Below, one piece after another: positions 18,675 through 26,412 of a stretch of DNA of 64,000 nt. Below the pieces are notes generated by a model. That model was not told where the DNA came from. It saw only the letters and a list, made by a program, of their open reading frames with translations, and did not search any database. The stretch comes from Pontibacillus marinus BH030004 = DSM 16465 (lineage in GTDB: Bacteria > Bacillota > Bacilli > Bacillales > BH030062): contig NZ_AULJ01000019.1 in assembly GCF_000425225.1 (NCBI RefSeq), positions 59,886 to 123,885 on the forward strand, in the 5' to 3' direction. Numbering within the stretch: position 1 is the first letter of the stretch; every line of letters begins with the position of its first letter. The translations under genes were made by a program, and so were the position numbers.

Positions 18675-19529
18675 ATGTTAGAAAGCTTTATACAACTACC
18701 ATTTTTGCGAAATGCATTTCTTACAGGCATCTTAGTCGGCTTTATCGCACCTCTATTAGGTACGTTCATTGTCGTTAGAAGATTATCCTTGATTGCTGAT
18801 GCTTTATCCCACGTTACACTCTCAGGCATTGCGTTTGGACTTATGTTAGATAAAAAGCTAGGCGGAGTAGCCATTACACCATTTTATACAGGGATTGGTT
18901 TCTCTGTTTTAGGGTCTATATTCATCGAACAATTACGACGAGTCTATAAATCCTACCAAGAGCTTGCTATTCCAATTATTTTATCAGCAGGTGTCGGCTT
19001 GAGCGTTATATTCATTTCCATCGCAAATGGGTTTAATCAGAACTTATTTAATTATTTATTCGGATCTGTTGTAGCCGTAAGTTCCACAGATCTATGGACC
19101 ATTTTATTCATTGCTATTGCGGTTACAATATTGATTGTAATATTTTATAAAGAATTATTTATGTTATCATTTGATGAAGAACATGCTGTCGTTTCAGGAA
19201 TACACGCTCGCCGTATTCATTTCTTATTTATTGTGTTAACCGCTCTCGTTATAGCCGCCTCTATTCGAATTGTGGGTGTCTTACTCGTATCAGCTCTTAT
19301 GACCCTTCCAGTAGCTGCTAGTATTAGAATCGCTAAAGGGTTTAAGCAAACCATCATGTACTCCATTCTATTTGGCGAAGCTTCTGTATTGATTGGACAG
19401 ATTGCCGGCTATTATTTTGAAATCCCACCAGGTGGTACCATTGTTTTAACTGCTGTTTTGATTTTAATAGGTACAATAGGATTTAAACGATTAAAAAAAC
19501 GTTCTTCCTACAAGAAGGTGATGTCATGA
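18675..19529 (+). CDS. znuB: Zinc ABC transporter permease ZnuB
   Basis: A 284-residue ABC-3 family permease with about eight hydrophobic segments. The segments GTFIVVRRLSLIADALSHVT and VVSGIHARRIHFLF are characteristic of ZnuB/MntB-type permeases. The stop codon overlaps the zur start by the ATGA arrangement, indicating translational coupling. Partner of ZnuC and ZnuA. Zinc rather than manganese is chosen because of the Zur boxes, the His-rich loop in ZnuA and the co-transcribed Zur. Confidence 0.93.
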   Translation: MLESFIQLPFLRNAFLTGILVGFIAPLLGTFIVVRRLSLIADALSHVTLSGIAFGLMLDKKLGGVAITPFYTGIGFSVLGSIFIEQLRRVYKSYQELAIPIILSAGVGLSVIFISIANGFNQNLFNYLFGSVVAVSSTDLWTILFIAIAVTILIVIFYKELFMLSFDEEHAVVSGIHARRIHFLFIVLTALVIAASIRIVGVLLVSALMTLPVAASIRIAKGFKQTIMYSILFGEASVLIGQIAGYYFEIPPGGTIVLTAVLILIGTIGFKRLKKRSSYKKVMS

Positions 19530-19939
19530 ATGTAGATCGTGCACTTCAACAATTAAAAGAACAAGGCCATAAGTACACAGATAAACGCGAGGACATGCTT
19601 CGTTATTTTGATCAAGAAAATAGTTATCGAACTGCTCGTGACTTACTTGAGAATATGCGAGAAAACTATACAAACATTAGTTTTGATACGATTTATCGAA
19701 ACTTGCATTTATTTGTGGAACTAAACATTTTAGAAGTGACGGAGCTCGAAGGTGAAAAACACTTCCGAATTAAATGTGATAGTCACCACCATCACCATTT
19801 TATCTGTCTTGATTGTGGACAAACAAAAGAGATTCACACTTGTCCAATGAGCTCTGTTAAACAAGAACTTCAAGACTTCGCAATTGAAGATCATAAATTT
19901 GAAATTTACGGTAAATGCCCAACGTGTCAAACCGCTTAA
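19526..19939 (+). CDS. zur: Fur-family zinc uptake regulator Zur (copy 1)
   Basis: A 137-residue Fur-family protein: winged helix in the first 80 residues (DTIYRNLHLFVELNILEV), then the His-rich HHHHHFICLDCG segment and CxxC pairs (CLDC near 93, CPTC near 133) that form the structural zinc site. It overlaps znuB by 4 bp and is probably autoregulated through the boxes ahead of znuA. A second, clearly related copy lies at 49.8 kb, beside a different set of Zur boxes. PerR or Fur is less likely given the operon. Confidence 0.9.
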   Translation: MNVDRALQQLKEQGHKYTDKREDMLRYFDQENSYRTARDLLENMRENYTNISFDTIYRNLHLFVELNILEVTELEGEKHFRIKCDSHHHHHFICLDCGQTKEIHTCPMSSVKQELQDFAIEDHKFEIYGKCPTCQTA

Positions 19940-19969
19940 AAATGCTTGGATCCCCCAAGCATTTTTTCA
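19940..19969 (+). terminator. Terminator of znuACB-zur
   Basis: Stem AAATGCTTGG/CCCAAGCATTTTTT directly after the zur stop codon; the T-run is part of the 3' arm. It lies within the short gap to crcB. Confidence 0.85.
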
Positions 19970-20004
19970 CGTTTAAGATAGTACTTAAAGGAGCGACGAA
20001 AAGG

Positions 20005-20385
20005 ATGCACATTTACATAGCCATTTTCCTTGGAGGTTGCCTTGGTGCAATCGGGAGATACTCAATCTCATTATGGATTGAAAACCTTCATCCATTTCCT
20101 TTTGAAACATTAGTAGTTAACTTAATGGGTTGTTTTCTGCTGACCTACTTAATGACGCAACCCGTTTTTACTTCGAAACTCTCTCGTCCTGTTCAAGTAG
20201 GTCTTGGTACAGGTGTAATCGGCTCGTTTACGACTTTTTCTACTTTTTCAACTGAAACAATCAATTTATGGATGGACCATGAACCACTATTAGCCTTCTT
20301 CTATGTACTATTTAGCATTGTTGGTGGACTTTTATTAAGTTGGACAGGCTATAAGGTAGGACAAAAGGGAGGACACTCCACATGA
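20005..20385 (+). CDS. crcB1: Fluoride channel CrcB/FluC (subunit 1)
   Basis: A 126-residue four-TM protein of the CrcB/FluC family, which exports F- passively. Visible motifs: GGCLGAIGRYSISLW, the NLMGCFLL segment with the conserved Asn, and GSFTTFSTFSTET with the Phe-box residues. An upstream in-frame ATG overlaps zur, but the start at 20005 has AAGGAG upstream and begins at the first membrane helix. The gene overlaps crcB2 by 4 bp (ATGA). Tandem pairs in Bacillus form heterodimers. No fluoride riboswitch fits in the short leader. Confidence 0.88.
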   Translation: MHIYIAIFLGGCLGAIGRYSISLWIENLHPFPFETLVVNLMGCFLLTYLMTQPVFTSKLSRPVQVGLGTGVIGSFTTFSTFSTETINLWMDHEPLLAFFYVLFSIVGGLLLSWTGYKVGQKGGHST

Positions 20386-20744
20386 ACTTTCTTATCGTCG
20401 CCTTAGGCGGTGGACTAGGGGCTATCACTCGATCGATAGTAAGTAATAGATGGAATACGGGGAGACTCCACTTTCCTAAAGGGACATGGATTGCCAATAT
20501 ATCAGGGTCGCTATTACTCGCTCTAATCATTGCTTTTCATATAAATGAAAGGATATCTGAAGGAATGTGGCTTTTTGCTGGTGTCGGCTTCTGTGGTGCT
20601 TATACTACTTTTTCAACCTTTGGTAAGGAAACAGTTCATCTGATAATTGAGGGACATGTTAAAAAGGCGTTACTCTATGTTCTATCATCTTTACTATTTA
20701 GCCTTACTACCGTAGTAATCGTTTTTCTACTATTCTTGACGTAA
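20382..20744 (+). CDS. crcB2: Fluoride channel CrcB/FluC (subunit 2)
   Basis: A 120-residue partner of the preceding gene, with the same four-helix pattern: GGGLGAITRSIVSNRW, WIANISGSLLLALI (conserved Asn) and CGAYTTFSTFGKE (Phe-box). Translationally coupled to crcB1 by overlapping ATGA. The two subunits differ enough in sequence to suggest an obligate heterodimer, each with half of the pore function. Followed by a strong bidirectional terminator. Confidence 0.88.
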   Translation: MNFLIVALGGGLGAITRSIVSNRWNTGRLHFPKGTWIANISGSLLLALIIAFHINERISEGMWLFAGVGFCGAYTTFSTFGKETVHLIIEGHVKKALLYVLSSLLFSLTTVVIVFLLFLT

Positions 20745-20784
20745 AAAACCTCCACGAGGATTCTTCCTCACTGGAGGTTTTTTC
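20742..20784. terminator. Bidirectional terminator between crcB2 and glutaredoxin-like gene
   Basis: Stem AAAAAACCTCCA/TGGAGGTTTTTT with a loop containing a second small hairpin (GAGGA/TCCTC). It serves convergent genes on both sides. Confidence 0.9.
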
Positions 20785-20787
20785 TGA

Positions 20788-21057
20788 TTAATGTAAAAGA
20801 CGGTTGATATTCCCTTTGTTAGCACTATAGCCTGAGAATGTATTACGTTTTTTCTTACCAAATAAATTTTTTGTTTCGACTACAATGCCAGGTGTAATCT
20901 CGTTTCCAGTATCATGTTTAAGCTGGTTTCTTCGTTCATTTGATTCTGTCACATCCACTTCATTGTAGGGAACTTCACCTTCAGACAAAAATCTCTTCAA
21001 TGCTTGTGAATCCTCGCATGTTGGGTGCGTATAAATTTGGATAAGCTTTTGTGGCAT
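20788..21057 (-). CDS. Glutaredoxin-like small protein (monothiol CxxS-type)
   Basis: An 89-residue thioredoxin-fold protein. The start LIQIYTHPTCEDSQALKRFL is glutaredoxin-like, with a single active-site Cys in TCEDS (the second Cys replaced by Ser), then PYNEVDVTES and EITPGIVVE with the cis-Pro. It fits the family of small Bacillus glutaredoxin-like proteins. A longer frame exists upstream, but the ATG at 21057 has a GAGGAGG site. Function uncertain; perhaps disulfide or bacillithiol-linked redox exchange. Confidence 0.8.
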   Translation of the reverse strand: MPQKLIQIYTHPTCEDSQALKRFLSEGEVPYNEVDVTESNERRNQLKHDTGNEITPGIVVETKNLFGKKKRNTFSGYSANKGNINRLLH

Positions 21058-21277
21058 ACCGTTCGCCTCCTCTTTTTTTATTAGAATATGTTGGTGCAGG
21101 TTGACCAATGAAACTTGATTACGCGCAAGTTTCGACAATTTACTACTATTTTCCCTAAAAGTCACAATTTCCATACATCTGAACTTCAATACTATTGATC
21201 AATAATTCATACGATTGTTAGAGAGGGTTTACCATCATTTACCTCATATAAAACCTAGTAATTGAAAAAAAACATAT

Positions 21278-21315
21278 AAAAAAAGCCTTCCTCATATTTT
21301 GAGAAAAGACTTTCT
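21278..21315 (-). terminator. Terminator of the B12-STAS operon
   Basis: Minus-strand stem AAGTCTTTTCTCA/TGAGGAAGGCTT followed by a run of T, right after the STAS gene stop codon. The arms contain some mismatches. Confidence 0.75.
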
Positions 21316-22068
21316 TTAAGAACAATATTTTTCGATCGCTTTTTGAAGAGAGTGCATATATTTAAGGTTCATTTGAATAGACATTTCATTTAGCTTGCGA
21401 GCTTGGTCCGGTTTAATCCCAATAATGACAACTTCTTTTCCCATATAAAAAAGGCTCTTAAATATATCTCTTAACAAATGAAGTGATTCAGGATTAAAAG
21501 CTCCTACACCTGTAAAGTCAAAAAGAATCCGATCATGATTATAATGGTGAGCTTCTTCAAGTACTTGGTCCTTGATGGCAAATAGTTTTCTTTCATCAAG
21601 ATCACCAAAAAGAGGAATTAAGGCTGTATCAGTAGTTAACCTAATATAGGGTGCAGATAATCGATTATTTTGATCTACTGCAGCTTCAAGTTTATCCTTT
21701 TCCTCTAACAACTCAAAATTCGTATCGTTTAATCGTTTTTGAAGCTTTTCAAGCATACCTGAAACATGATTGTTCGCTTCGTACTTGGGCATCATGATTA
21801 CTTCCGCTTGCAAGTCATTTTTCCAATGAACATAAAGATCGATTAAAAACACTTCTGATTCTTTATGCATATTAATCTCAATATTAACCTTACCGGCATC
21901 AGGATTTACCCATTTTATAACTTTATCATGACTATCCTGATCCACACTTTCGAGGAAAGAAGGATTTAAGTTTAACAATTCGCTTGCTTCAGGCGTATAT
22001 TCTAAAATGTAAAATTTTCGATCTATGGTTACGAATGGAACAGGTAATTGATCATGAACTTGTCGCAT
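21316..22068 (-). CDS. PAS-STAS protein, RsbR-like
   Basis: A 250-residue protein. Residues 1-90 look like a PAS domain (PVPFVTIDRKFYILEYTPEA); residues about 110-140 form a coiled coil (LEKLQKRLNDTNFELLEEKD); residues about 145-250 are a STAS domain with TALIPLFGDLDERKLFAI and LFDFTGVGAFN, the region that holds the phosphorylated Thr in RsbR-type stressosome proteins. The Thr of TGV is kept. Its start overlaps the end of the B12-binding gene by 17 bp, so the two are translationally coupled. Likely a signal output to a stress-response partner switch; the target is not visible here. Confidence 0.85.
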   Translation of the reverse strand: MRQVHDQLPVPFVTIDRKFYILEYTPEASELLNLNPSFLESVDQDSHDKVIKWVNPDAGKVNIEINMHKESEVFLIDLYVHWKNDLQAEVIMMPKYEANNHVSGMLEKLQKRLNDTNFELLEEKDKLEAAVDQNNRLSAPYIRLTTDTALIPLFGDLDERKLFAIKDQVLEEAHHYNHDRILFDFTGVGAFNPESLHLLRDIFKSLFYMGKEVVIIGIKPDQARKLNEMSIQMNLKYMHSLQKAIEKYCS

Positions 22069-22696
22069 TGATGTTTCTTTGATCCTCCTCTAACCATGCT
22101 TGTAAGTCATGTAAATCTTTCATGACAAATACACGGTCTGATGTAAAAGAAGTTAAGTCGTGCTTTTTAGCCATTCGTCCACCGATTAAAATTGTGGGCT
22201 CCCATTCTAAATTCATAAATGATTCGATGACCTTTTTCAATGTTGGTAGGCGGTAAGACAAGGCAGCAGAAACCCCAATCACATCTGGTTTAAAGGAATT
22301 CACCTGAATGTGTGCATGACTTAAAGGTAAATTTGGTCCTAAATAACGAACCTTCCACCCTTTTTCACGAAAAATAGAAGCAACCATTTTCAGCCCCAGA
22401 TAATGTTGCTCTTCTTCGACACCAAATAAAAGGACTTTCTTCCCCTGTTCGTTGGATGACTGTAAATCATCTACTTGAGAGAGCACAAAGTCGCAAATCG
22501 CTGTAGCTAAATGTTCATCTGCTACAGAAATTTCATTCGTTTCCCATAACTCTCCTACGTGATACATAGACGGCGTAAGGAGATTTTCATACGCTACCAT
22601 TCGATCAAATGGGGTTTGAAAGGTTTGAAGGTATTGAAGCGCTTCATCCTCCTCACCATTAAGAAACATATCTGCCATTTTTTTGTGATGACTCAT
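22052..22696 (-). CDS. Cobalamin-binding protein with CarH-type light-sensing motif
   Basis: A 214-residue protein made only of a B12-binding helical cap (about 1-80) and a Rossmann-like B12-binding domain (about 85-205); there is no DNA-binding domain. The cap contains W51 and E61-H62, which is the Wx9EH motif of CarH/LitR adenosylcobalamin photoreceptors. The Rossmann domain has E96-x-H98-x-x-G101, the lower-ligand motif for cobalt, and the GVSAALSYR and ILIGGRM segments. It lies 4 bp after the preceding gene and overlaps the PAS-STAS gene. Inference: a B12-based light sensor feeding a STAS partner. A methyltransferase corrinoid protein is the alternative, but no methyltransferase is nearby. 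Confidence 0.85.
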   Translation of the reverse strand: MSHHKKMADMFLNGEEDEALQYLQTFQTPFDRMVAYENLLTPSMYHVGELWETNEISVADEHLATAICDFVLSQVDDLQSSNEQGKKVLLFGVEEEQHYLGLKMVASIFREKGWKVRYLGPNLPLSHAHIQVNSFKPDVIGVSAALSYRLPTLKKVIESFMNLEWEPTILIGGRMAKKHDLTSFTSDRVFVMKDLHDLQAWLEEDQRNINATSS

Positions 22697-22700
22697 TCGA

Positions 22701-23066
22701 TCACCTCTCTGTGGGAGCTTGCTGTAATTGTTGGATCCCCTTATCTAAATAATATTGATAAGCGGCTTCTTCATCTGAATCTTCTAATAGCTGAACAGCC
22801 GTTTTAAGACGTTGGTAATTATCAATGATGATAGGAGTTCCAACATTTCTACTTGTTAACACTCTGTTTAACCAATCTGTATAGTCTAAAAAGAACGAAA
22901 TATCTTGTAAATGATAAGTTGTCTCAAGATGATCGAGGTGATGGTAATTATCTTCAGCTGTACGCTCTCGACCATTTTCACCGAACTTCTCCCACAGAAA
23001 AGGAAATGCTTCATAAATTTCATCAACAACTTGGTGGACGATCTTCTCTTTTTCTAATGTCTTCAT
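22701..23066 (-). CDS. Uncharacterised helical protein in the B12-STAS operon
   Basis: A 121-residue protein I do not recognise. It is rich in aromatic and acidic residues, is predicted mostly helical, and has no signal peptide or membrane segment. Notable stretches are FPFLWEKFGENG, a His-rich NYHHLDHLETTYHLQD, and DYTDWLNRVLTSRNVG. The His cluster could bind a cofactor or metal. The start overlaps the stop of the upstream monooxygenase-like gene (ATGA-type), and the B12 gene begins 4 bp downstream, so it is firmly inside the operon and may act as a sensory or adaptor module. Confidence 0.8.
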   Translation of the reverse strand: MKTLEKEKIVHQVVDEIYEAFPFLWEKFGENGRERTAEDNYHHLDHLETTYHLQDISFFLDYTDWLNRVLTSRNVGTPIIIDNYQRLKTAVQLLEDSDEEAAYQYYLDKGIQQLQQAPTER

Positions 23067-23368
23067 TCTGCTACAACCTTATACTTTTTAACTTTTGGTG
23101 GAATGTTAGCTAGTTCTTGGTCTGGATAATTTTTTTCTAATTCATGAATTTTTTGAAACTCTTCACTCGTTGCCCACTTCATATAATCTTCTTTGGATTC
23201 CCATTCCATATGAACGGTTAATTCTCCAGGCCGTTTATCATTTTGAAGTAATTGAAAAGAACGAAAACCCTCCCACTTATCGACACTGCGAGAACGCTTT
23301 TGGTAAATTTCAATTAACTCATCAGCTTTTTCTTCAGGAACTGTTACGGTAGAATCTACTATGTACAT
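23063..23368 (-). CDS. Antibiotic biosynthesis monooxygenase-family protein, HmoA/IsdG-like
   Basis: A 101-residue ABM-fold protein. The segments WEGFRSFQLLQNDKRPGELT and HMEWESKEDYMKWATSEEF are typical of HmoA/HmoB-type heme-degrading monooxygenases of Bacillus. Whether it binds heme cannot be shown from the sequence; the conserved heme His of IsdG is not obvious. First gene of the four-gene set with the unknown protein, B12 protein and PAS-STAS protein, overlapping the next gene by 4 bp. The upstream region has no clear promoter that I would name. Confidence 0.8.
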   Translation of the reverse strand: MYIVDSTVTVPEEKADELIEIYQKRSRSVDKWEGFRSFQLLQNDKRPGELTVHMEWESKEDYMKWATSEEFQKIHELEKNYPDQELANIPPKVKKYKVVAE

Positions 23369-23486
23369 AAAGAACTCCTTAATTGGTAGAATGAAATTTC
23401 CATTTAATATTATTATTTTATCATAAAATTAATTTTGAATTAAGGTAGATGCATTGTTGGTATAAAATGGGCAAATTCTATATTAA

Positions 23487-23524
23487 TAAAAGAAATCCTA
23501 CCGAAGTACGGTAGGATTTCTTCA
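23487..23524. terminator. Terminator of the VLRF1 gene
   Basis: Stem AAGAAATCCTACCG/CGGTAGGATTTCTT with loop AAGTA, downstream of the minus-strand VLRF1 gene and upstream of the operon that begins at 23368. Confidence 0.85.
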
Positions 23525-23552
23525 TGAAGTAGTGTTTTACACCTTTATCCTT

Positions 23553-24353
23553 TTATAAAACGACCTCATCAATAACCTTCGTTTCTTCATGTTCAAGTAA
23601 GTTTTTCGGCACAATTTCAGTGATTGGTTTATTCATGTGAGATTCAATCTCTTCTGCTTCTTCTTTATTACCAACAATATAGATTGCTTCCCAATTTCCA
23701 TCTTTCGCTAACTTATCTAGGGTTGGCGCAATGCTCTTATACCAACGCTGCTGATTGGCATGGAAGCGATCATAAAACTGTTCTTTTTGAGGACTCTTAC
23801 CTGAACCCATAGAAGGTTTTGCTTGGTGTGGTCCTGTATTTTGACGCCAGTCTTCTGTATCAATATCTAATTCATAATGGTCTGTATCATGTACAGCTCC
23901 TAGCTCAGCTTCAATAATTTTAATGTTATTTTGTTGCACCAAAATAATACCCGTTCTAGGGAATTTCTCATGAAGCTCACGTAATTGGTGAAGTTGTGGT
24001 GTATCTTCCCAATAAAATTCTGTTTTCACAGGCATTTGAATAGGTTGTGCGAACCAAAGCTCACCATCGGTAGAAGCGATCACTACAAGACTTTTAGAAA
24101 GATTACGCTCATATTCCAGAATAAACTTTTCTAATTGCTCTTTTAAGTTACGGAAATTCTTCAATTCATCTTTATTTCCGCTTTCTTGTAGGTAATGTTC
24201 AAAGTTATTCATACCATTTTTGAAATGGATTTTCCACTCTCCACCCTGCTGCTCAGGGTCAGATAAATCAGTATTTAAATACATGGTTAAAACTTGGTCT
24301 GGTTTTTCTGCATAAAAGTTTTCTAATCGTTTTAGTTCTTTGTGTAAATTCAT
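23553..24353 (-). CDS. VLRF1-family aeRF1-type release-factor-like protein
   Basis: A 266-residue protein of the Bacillus VLRF1/aeRF1-like group, which share the central domain of archaeal/eukaryotic peptide release factor 1. Visible signatures: LTMYLNTDLSDPEQQGGEW at the start and RTGIILVQQNNIKIIEAELG, then the HANQQRWYKSIAPTLDKL helix and WEAIYIVGNKEEAEEI. The family is thought to act in ribosome rescue or RNA-associated stress, largely by inference. Single gene with its own terminator. Confidence 0.8.
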   Translation of the reverse strand: MNLHKELKRLENFYAEKPDQVLTMYLNTDLSDPEQQGGEWKIHFKNGMNNFEHYLQESGNKDELKNFRNLKEQLEKFILEYERNLSKSLVVIASTDGELWFAQPIQMPVKTEFYWEDTPQLHQLRELHEKFPRTGIILVQQNNIKIIEAELGAVHDTDHYELDIDTEDWRQNTGPHQAKPSMGSGKSPQKEQFYDRFHANQQRWYKSIAPTLDKLAKDGNWEAIYIVGNKEEAEEIESHMNKPITEIVPKNLLEHEETKVIDEVVL

Positions 24354-24522
24354 TTATTGTTTCCACTCCTTTGTAGAATGGGATGATTCATCCTTGGTAT
24401 GTATGTAACCGTCAATAAATGAAATCAAACATAGGAATTCTTATAACTTTTTATGTGTTGTCGTAATAATAGTCGGGTAGAAATAGGATAAGTAAGATTT
24501 ATAGAACAAAAAGGAGGCATAG

Positions 24523-24708
24523 ATGATGCTCTATTTATTAGCTATTGTTCTACCACCTGTAGCGGTTCTATTTGTAGGCCGTCCATTCCAGGCTATTATA
24601 AACTTAATCCTGACTCTGATCTTCTGGCTTCCTGGCGCTATTCACGCTGTAATGGTTGTTAAAGATCAAAAAGATGATCGAAGAATGAAAAAGTATGCAA
24701 GTACCTAA
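24523..24708 (+). CDS. YqaE/Pmp3 family membrane protein
   Basis: A 61-residue protein with two membrane helices. The motif LPPVAVLFVGRPFQAIINLI, followed by LTLIFWLPGAIHAV, is the Pmp3/YqaE (UPF0057) pattern. Members are small stress-related membrane proteins linked to membrane potential and salt tolerance, which fits a salt-tolerant host. There are two adjacent possible ATG starts at 24523 and 24526 after an AAGGAGG site. It lies alone, followed by a repeat fragment and a terminator. Confidence 0.9.
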   Translation: MMLYLLAIVLPPVAVLFVGRPFQAIINLILTLIFWLPGAIHAVMVVKDQKDDRRMKKYAST

Positions 24709-24711
24709 GAA

Positions 24712-24733
24712 AAGCATAAGCGCCCGTTTAGAC
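24712..24733. repeat. Family 1 repeat, truncated left end
   Basis: AAAAGCATAAGCGCCCGTTT matches the left end of the family 1 repeat; the sequence then diverges straight into a terminator, so the rest is missing. Confidence 0.7.
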
Positions 24734-24738
24734 GCAAA

Positions 24739-24775
24739 AAAATAGCCTGTCACTTAATGTGACAGGCTATTTTAA
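24739..24775. terminator. Bidirectional terminator
   Basis: Stem AAAATAGCCTGTCAC/GTGACAGGCTATTTT with loop TTAAT, between the convergent pmp3 and betaine-binding genes. Confidence 0.9.
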
Positions 24776-24781
24776 TTCTTA

Positions 24782-25711
24782 TTATTCGATATGACTTGTC
24801 CACTCTTTAACTAGGTCTTGGTTGTTTTCAACCCAAGTACGAGCGCCATCAAGAGCCTCATCTGCTTTTTTCACTTCGTTCATAAGGCTACCTAGAGATT
24901 CGTCATCCATCTTCCATGTTTTGATTGCTTTAGCAACTTTAGGCATGTCTTCTTTAAATCCTTGACGAGACATCCAGCTAATATCTTCTTTTTCACCATA
25001 AACACCTTTTGGATCTTTAAGAAGTTTAACTTTGTATTCAGCAAACACCCAGTGTGGTTTCCAAAGTGTTACTAGGATAGGTTCTTCATCTTTAATCGCA
25101 TTTCCAAGTTCAGCTGTCATGAACGGTCCAGAAGCTGATTGTTGGTCATAATTTTCTAGACCATATTCTTTCAATGCATCTTCCGTTAATCCGTAAAGAC
25201 TAGAACCTGCATCAATACCTACAATGTTTCCACCAAATTTATCAGCTTTTCCTTTAAGATCTGGAATACTATTAATATCTTCTACGTATTCAGGAACATA
25301 AAGTCCTAGTTCAGTACCTTCGAACCAAGTTTCGTCTTTATGGAATGCCACGTCTTCTTTGTAGCTTTCGTATAGAGGCTTATCTGTATGTGGTAACCAA
25401 ACTTCAAGTCCTACATCTAAGTCATCGTTCTTAAGTGCTTCATAAAGAGCAGCTTTCTCTACTGTTTTAAGTTCAACAGTATAGCCTTTGTCTTCAAGGA
25501 TAACCTTCCACATGTTTGAAACAGCTACGTTTTCAGCCCAGTTGTTTAAACCGATTTGTAATGTACCTTTTTCTTCTGTAGTGTTCCCTTCGTTATCAGT
25601 TGCATCGCCATTACCTTCACCTTGATCTGTATCATTGTTGCCGCCACATGCAGCTAGAATTAGTAATAGACCAAGACCTAGAACAGGTAACCATTTTTTC
25701 ATCATATTCAT
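24782..25711 (-). CDS. Glycine betaine/proline-type ABC substrate-binding lipoprotein
   Basis: A 309-residue OpuAC-domain binding protein. The signal peptide ends in the lipobox LAAC (Cys 22), followed by an acidic Asp/Glu/Gly/Asn linker and then QIGLNNWAENVAVSNMWKVI. The Trp-containing stretches LNNWAENVA, VWLPHTDKPLYES and LVTLWKPHWVFAEYKV would form the aromatic cage for a quaternary ammonium group. No ATPase or permease gene is adjacent, so it is an orphan binding protein serving a transporter elsewhere. The acidic surface fits a halophile. A palindrome overlapping its promoter suggests a dedicated repressor. Confidence 0.92.
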   Translation of the reverse strand: MNMMKKWLPVLGLGLLLILAACGGNNDTDQGEGNGDATDNEGNTTEEKGTLQIGLNNWAENVAVSNMWKVILEDKGYTVELKTVEKAALYEALKNDDLDVGLEVWLPHTDKPLYESYKEDVAFHKDETWFEGTELGLYVPEYVEDINSIPDLKGKADKFGGNIVGIDAGSSLYGLTEDALKEYGLENYDQQSASGPFMTAELGNAIKDEEPILVTLWKPHWVFAEYKVKLLKDPKGVYGEKEDISWMSRQGFKEDMPKVAKAIKTWKMDDESLGSLMNEVKKADEALDGARTWVENNQDLVKEWTSHIE

Positions 25712-25769
25712 ATGTGTGACCCTCCTGTGAATTTTTCTAATTTTTTATACTCTCTCGAAAACAGAGTCA

Positions 25770-25798
25770 ATTATACAATTTTCATTGTATAAAGTAAA
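25770..25798 (-). promoter_or_regulatory. Promoter with overlapping palindromic operator
   Basis: Minus-strand promoter TTTACT-17 bp-TATAAT upstream of the betaine-binding gene. The palindrome TTATACAAT-TTTC-ATTGTATAA (25771-25792) fills the spacer and enters the -10 box. Elsewhere in this 340-bp gap I see two short palindromes (TTTGTACAAA at 25802, CTGTCATGACAG at 25873) and AT-rich DNA. Confidence 0.65.
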
Positions 25799-26008
25799 CA
25801 CTTTGTACAAAAAGTTTCATCAACACAACCTTAATTTATTTAACAGTAATAAACAACGAATTAGCTCGAAAGCTGTCATGACAGTAATTTTAGAATACTT
25901 ACTTTTTTTACAAAATTTTTTGTGAATTTTTGTGACTGTATAGAATTTCTAAAGTTTAATTTGTTGTATATTTTGCCCAGCAACGTAAAATAAATTCTTG
26001 AGAATAAT

Positions 26009-26046
26009 AAAAATGCTTACCCTAACTTCCTTGGGTAAGCATTTCT
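26009..26046 (-). terminator. Terminator of the 79-residue gene
   Basis: Stem AAATGCTTACCC/GGGTAAGCATTT with T-run on the minus strand. Confidence 0.85.
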
Positions 26047-26054
26047 CTAATCCC

Positions 26055-26294
26055 TTATACCTTTTCTACAATATATGCTTTTTTATCACGATAGTATTTT
26101 TCTCCGTCTTGAGAAGAATGTTCGAAAAAGCCATCTAGCTCCATGGTTACTTTATATTCTCTATCAGGTTCAGTAAATAACTGCGACCCGTTATTTGATA
26201 ATAGAATGATATCTGTTGTCGATACAAAACTATCTAATTCTTTAGCTGTATAATTTTCTCCAACATTAACGTCACTTAAACGATATTGTGTCAT
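26055..26294 (-). CDS. Uncharacterised 79-residue protein
   Basis: I do not recognise this family. The protein is soluble, acidic and has no Cys. It reads as a mixed alpha/beta fold with TTDIILLSNNGSQLFTE and VTMELDGFFEHSSQDGEKYY. The start has a GGAGGG site, and a clear terminator follows the stop, so it is probably a real monocistronic gene. It stands between the betaine-binding gene and the divergent Met T-box leader; the context says nothing about its job. Confidence 0.7.
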   Translation of the reverse strand: MTQYRLSDVNVGENYTAKELDSFVSTTDIILLSNNGSQLFTEPDREYKVTMELDGFFEHSSQDGEKYYRDKKAYIVEKV

Positions 26295-26412
26295 TTATAT
26301 CCCTCCATCGATTTTGTGAATGGAATTCCCGTTTTGCATTTCATTAAACATGAAAGCTATTTAAAGACTTGTCATCATGAACAAATTTGTGTAAGATTAA
26401 TACAATATTTTG

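Noticed and set aside
19940..20004. Fluoride riboswitch ahead of crcB
   Set aside because: Only about 65 bp separate zur and crcB1, and half of this is the zur terminator; no crcB-motif core was found.
24782..25711. Complete OpuA/OpuC-type betaine ABC operon
   Set aside because: Only the binding protein is here; flanking genes are unrelated and separated by terminators.
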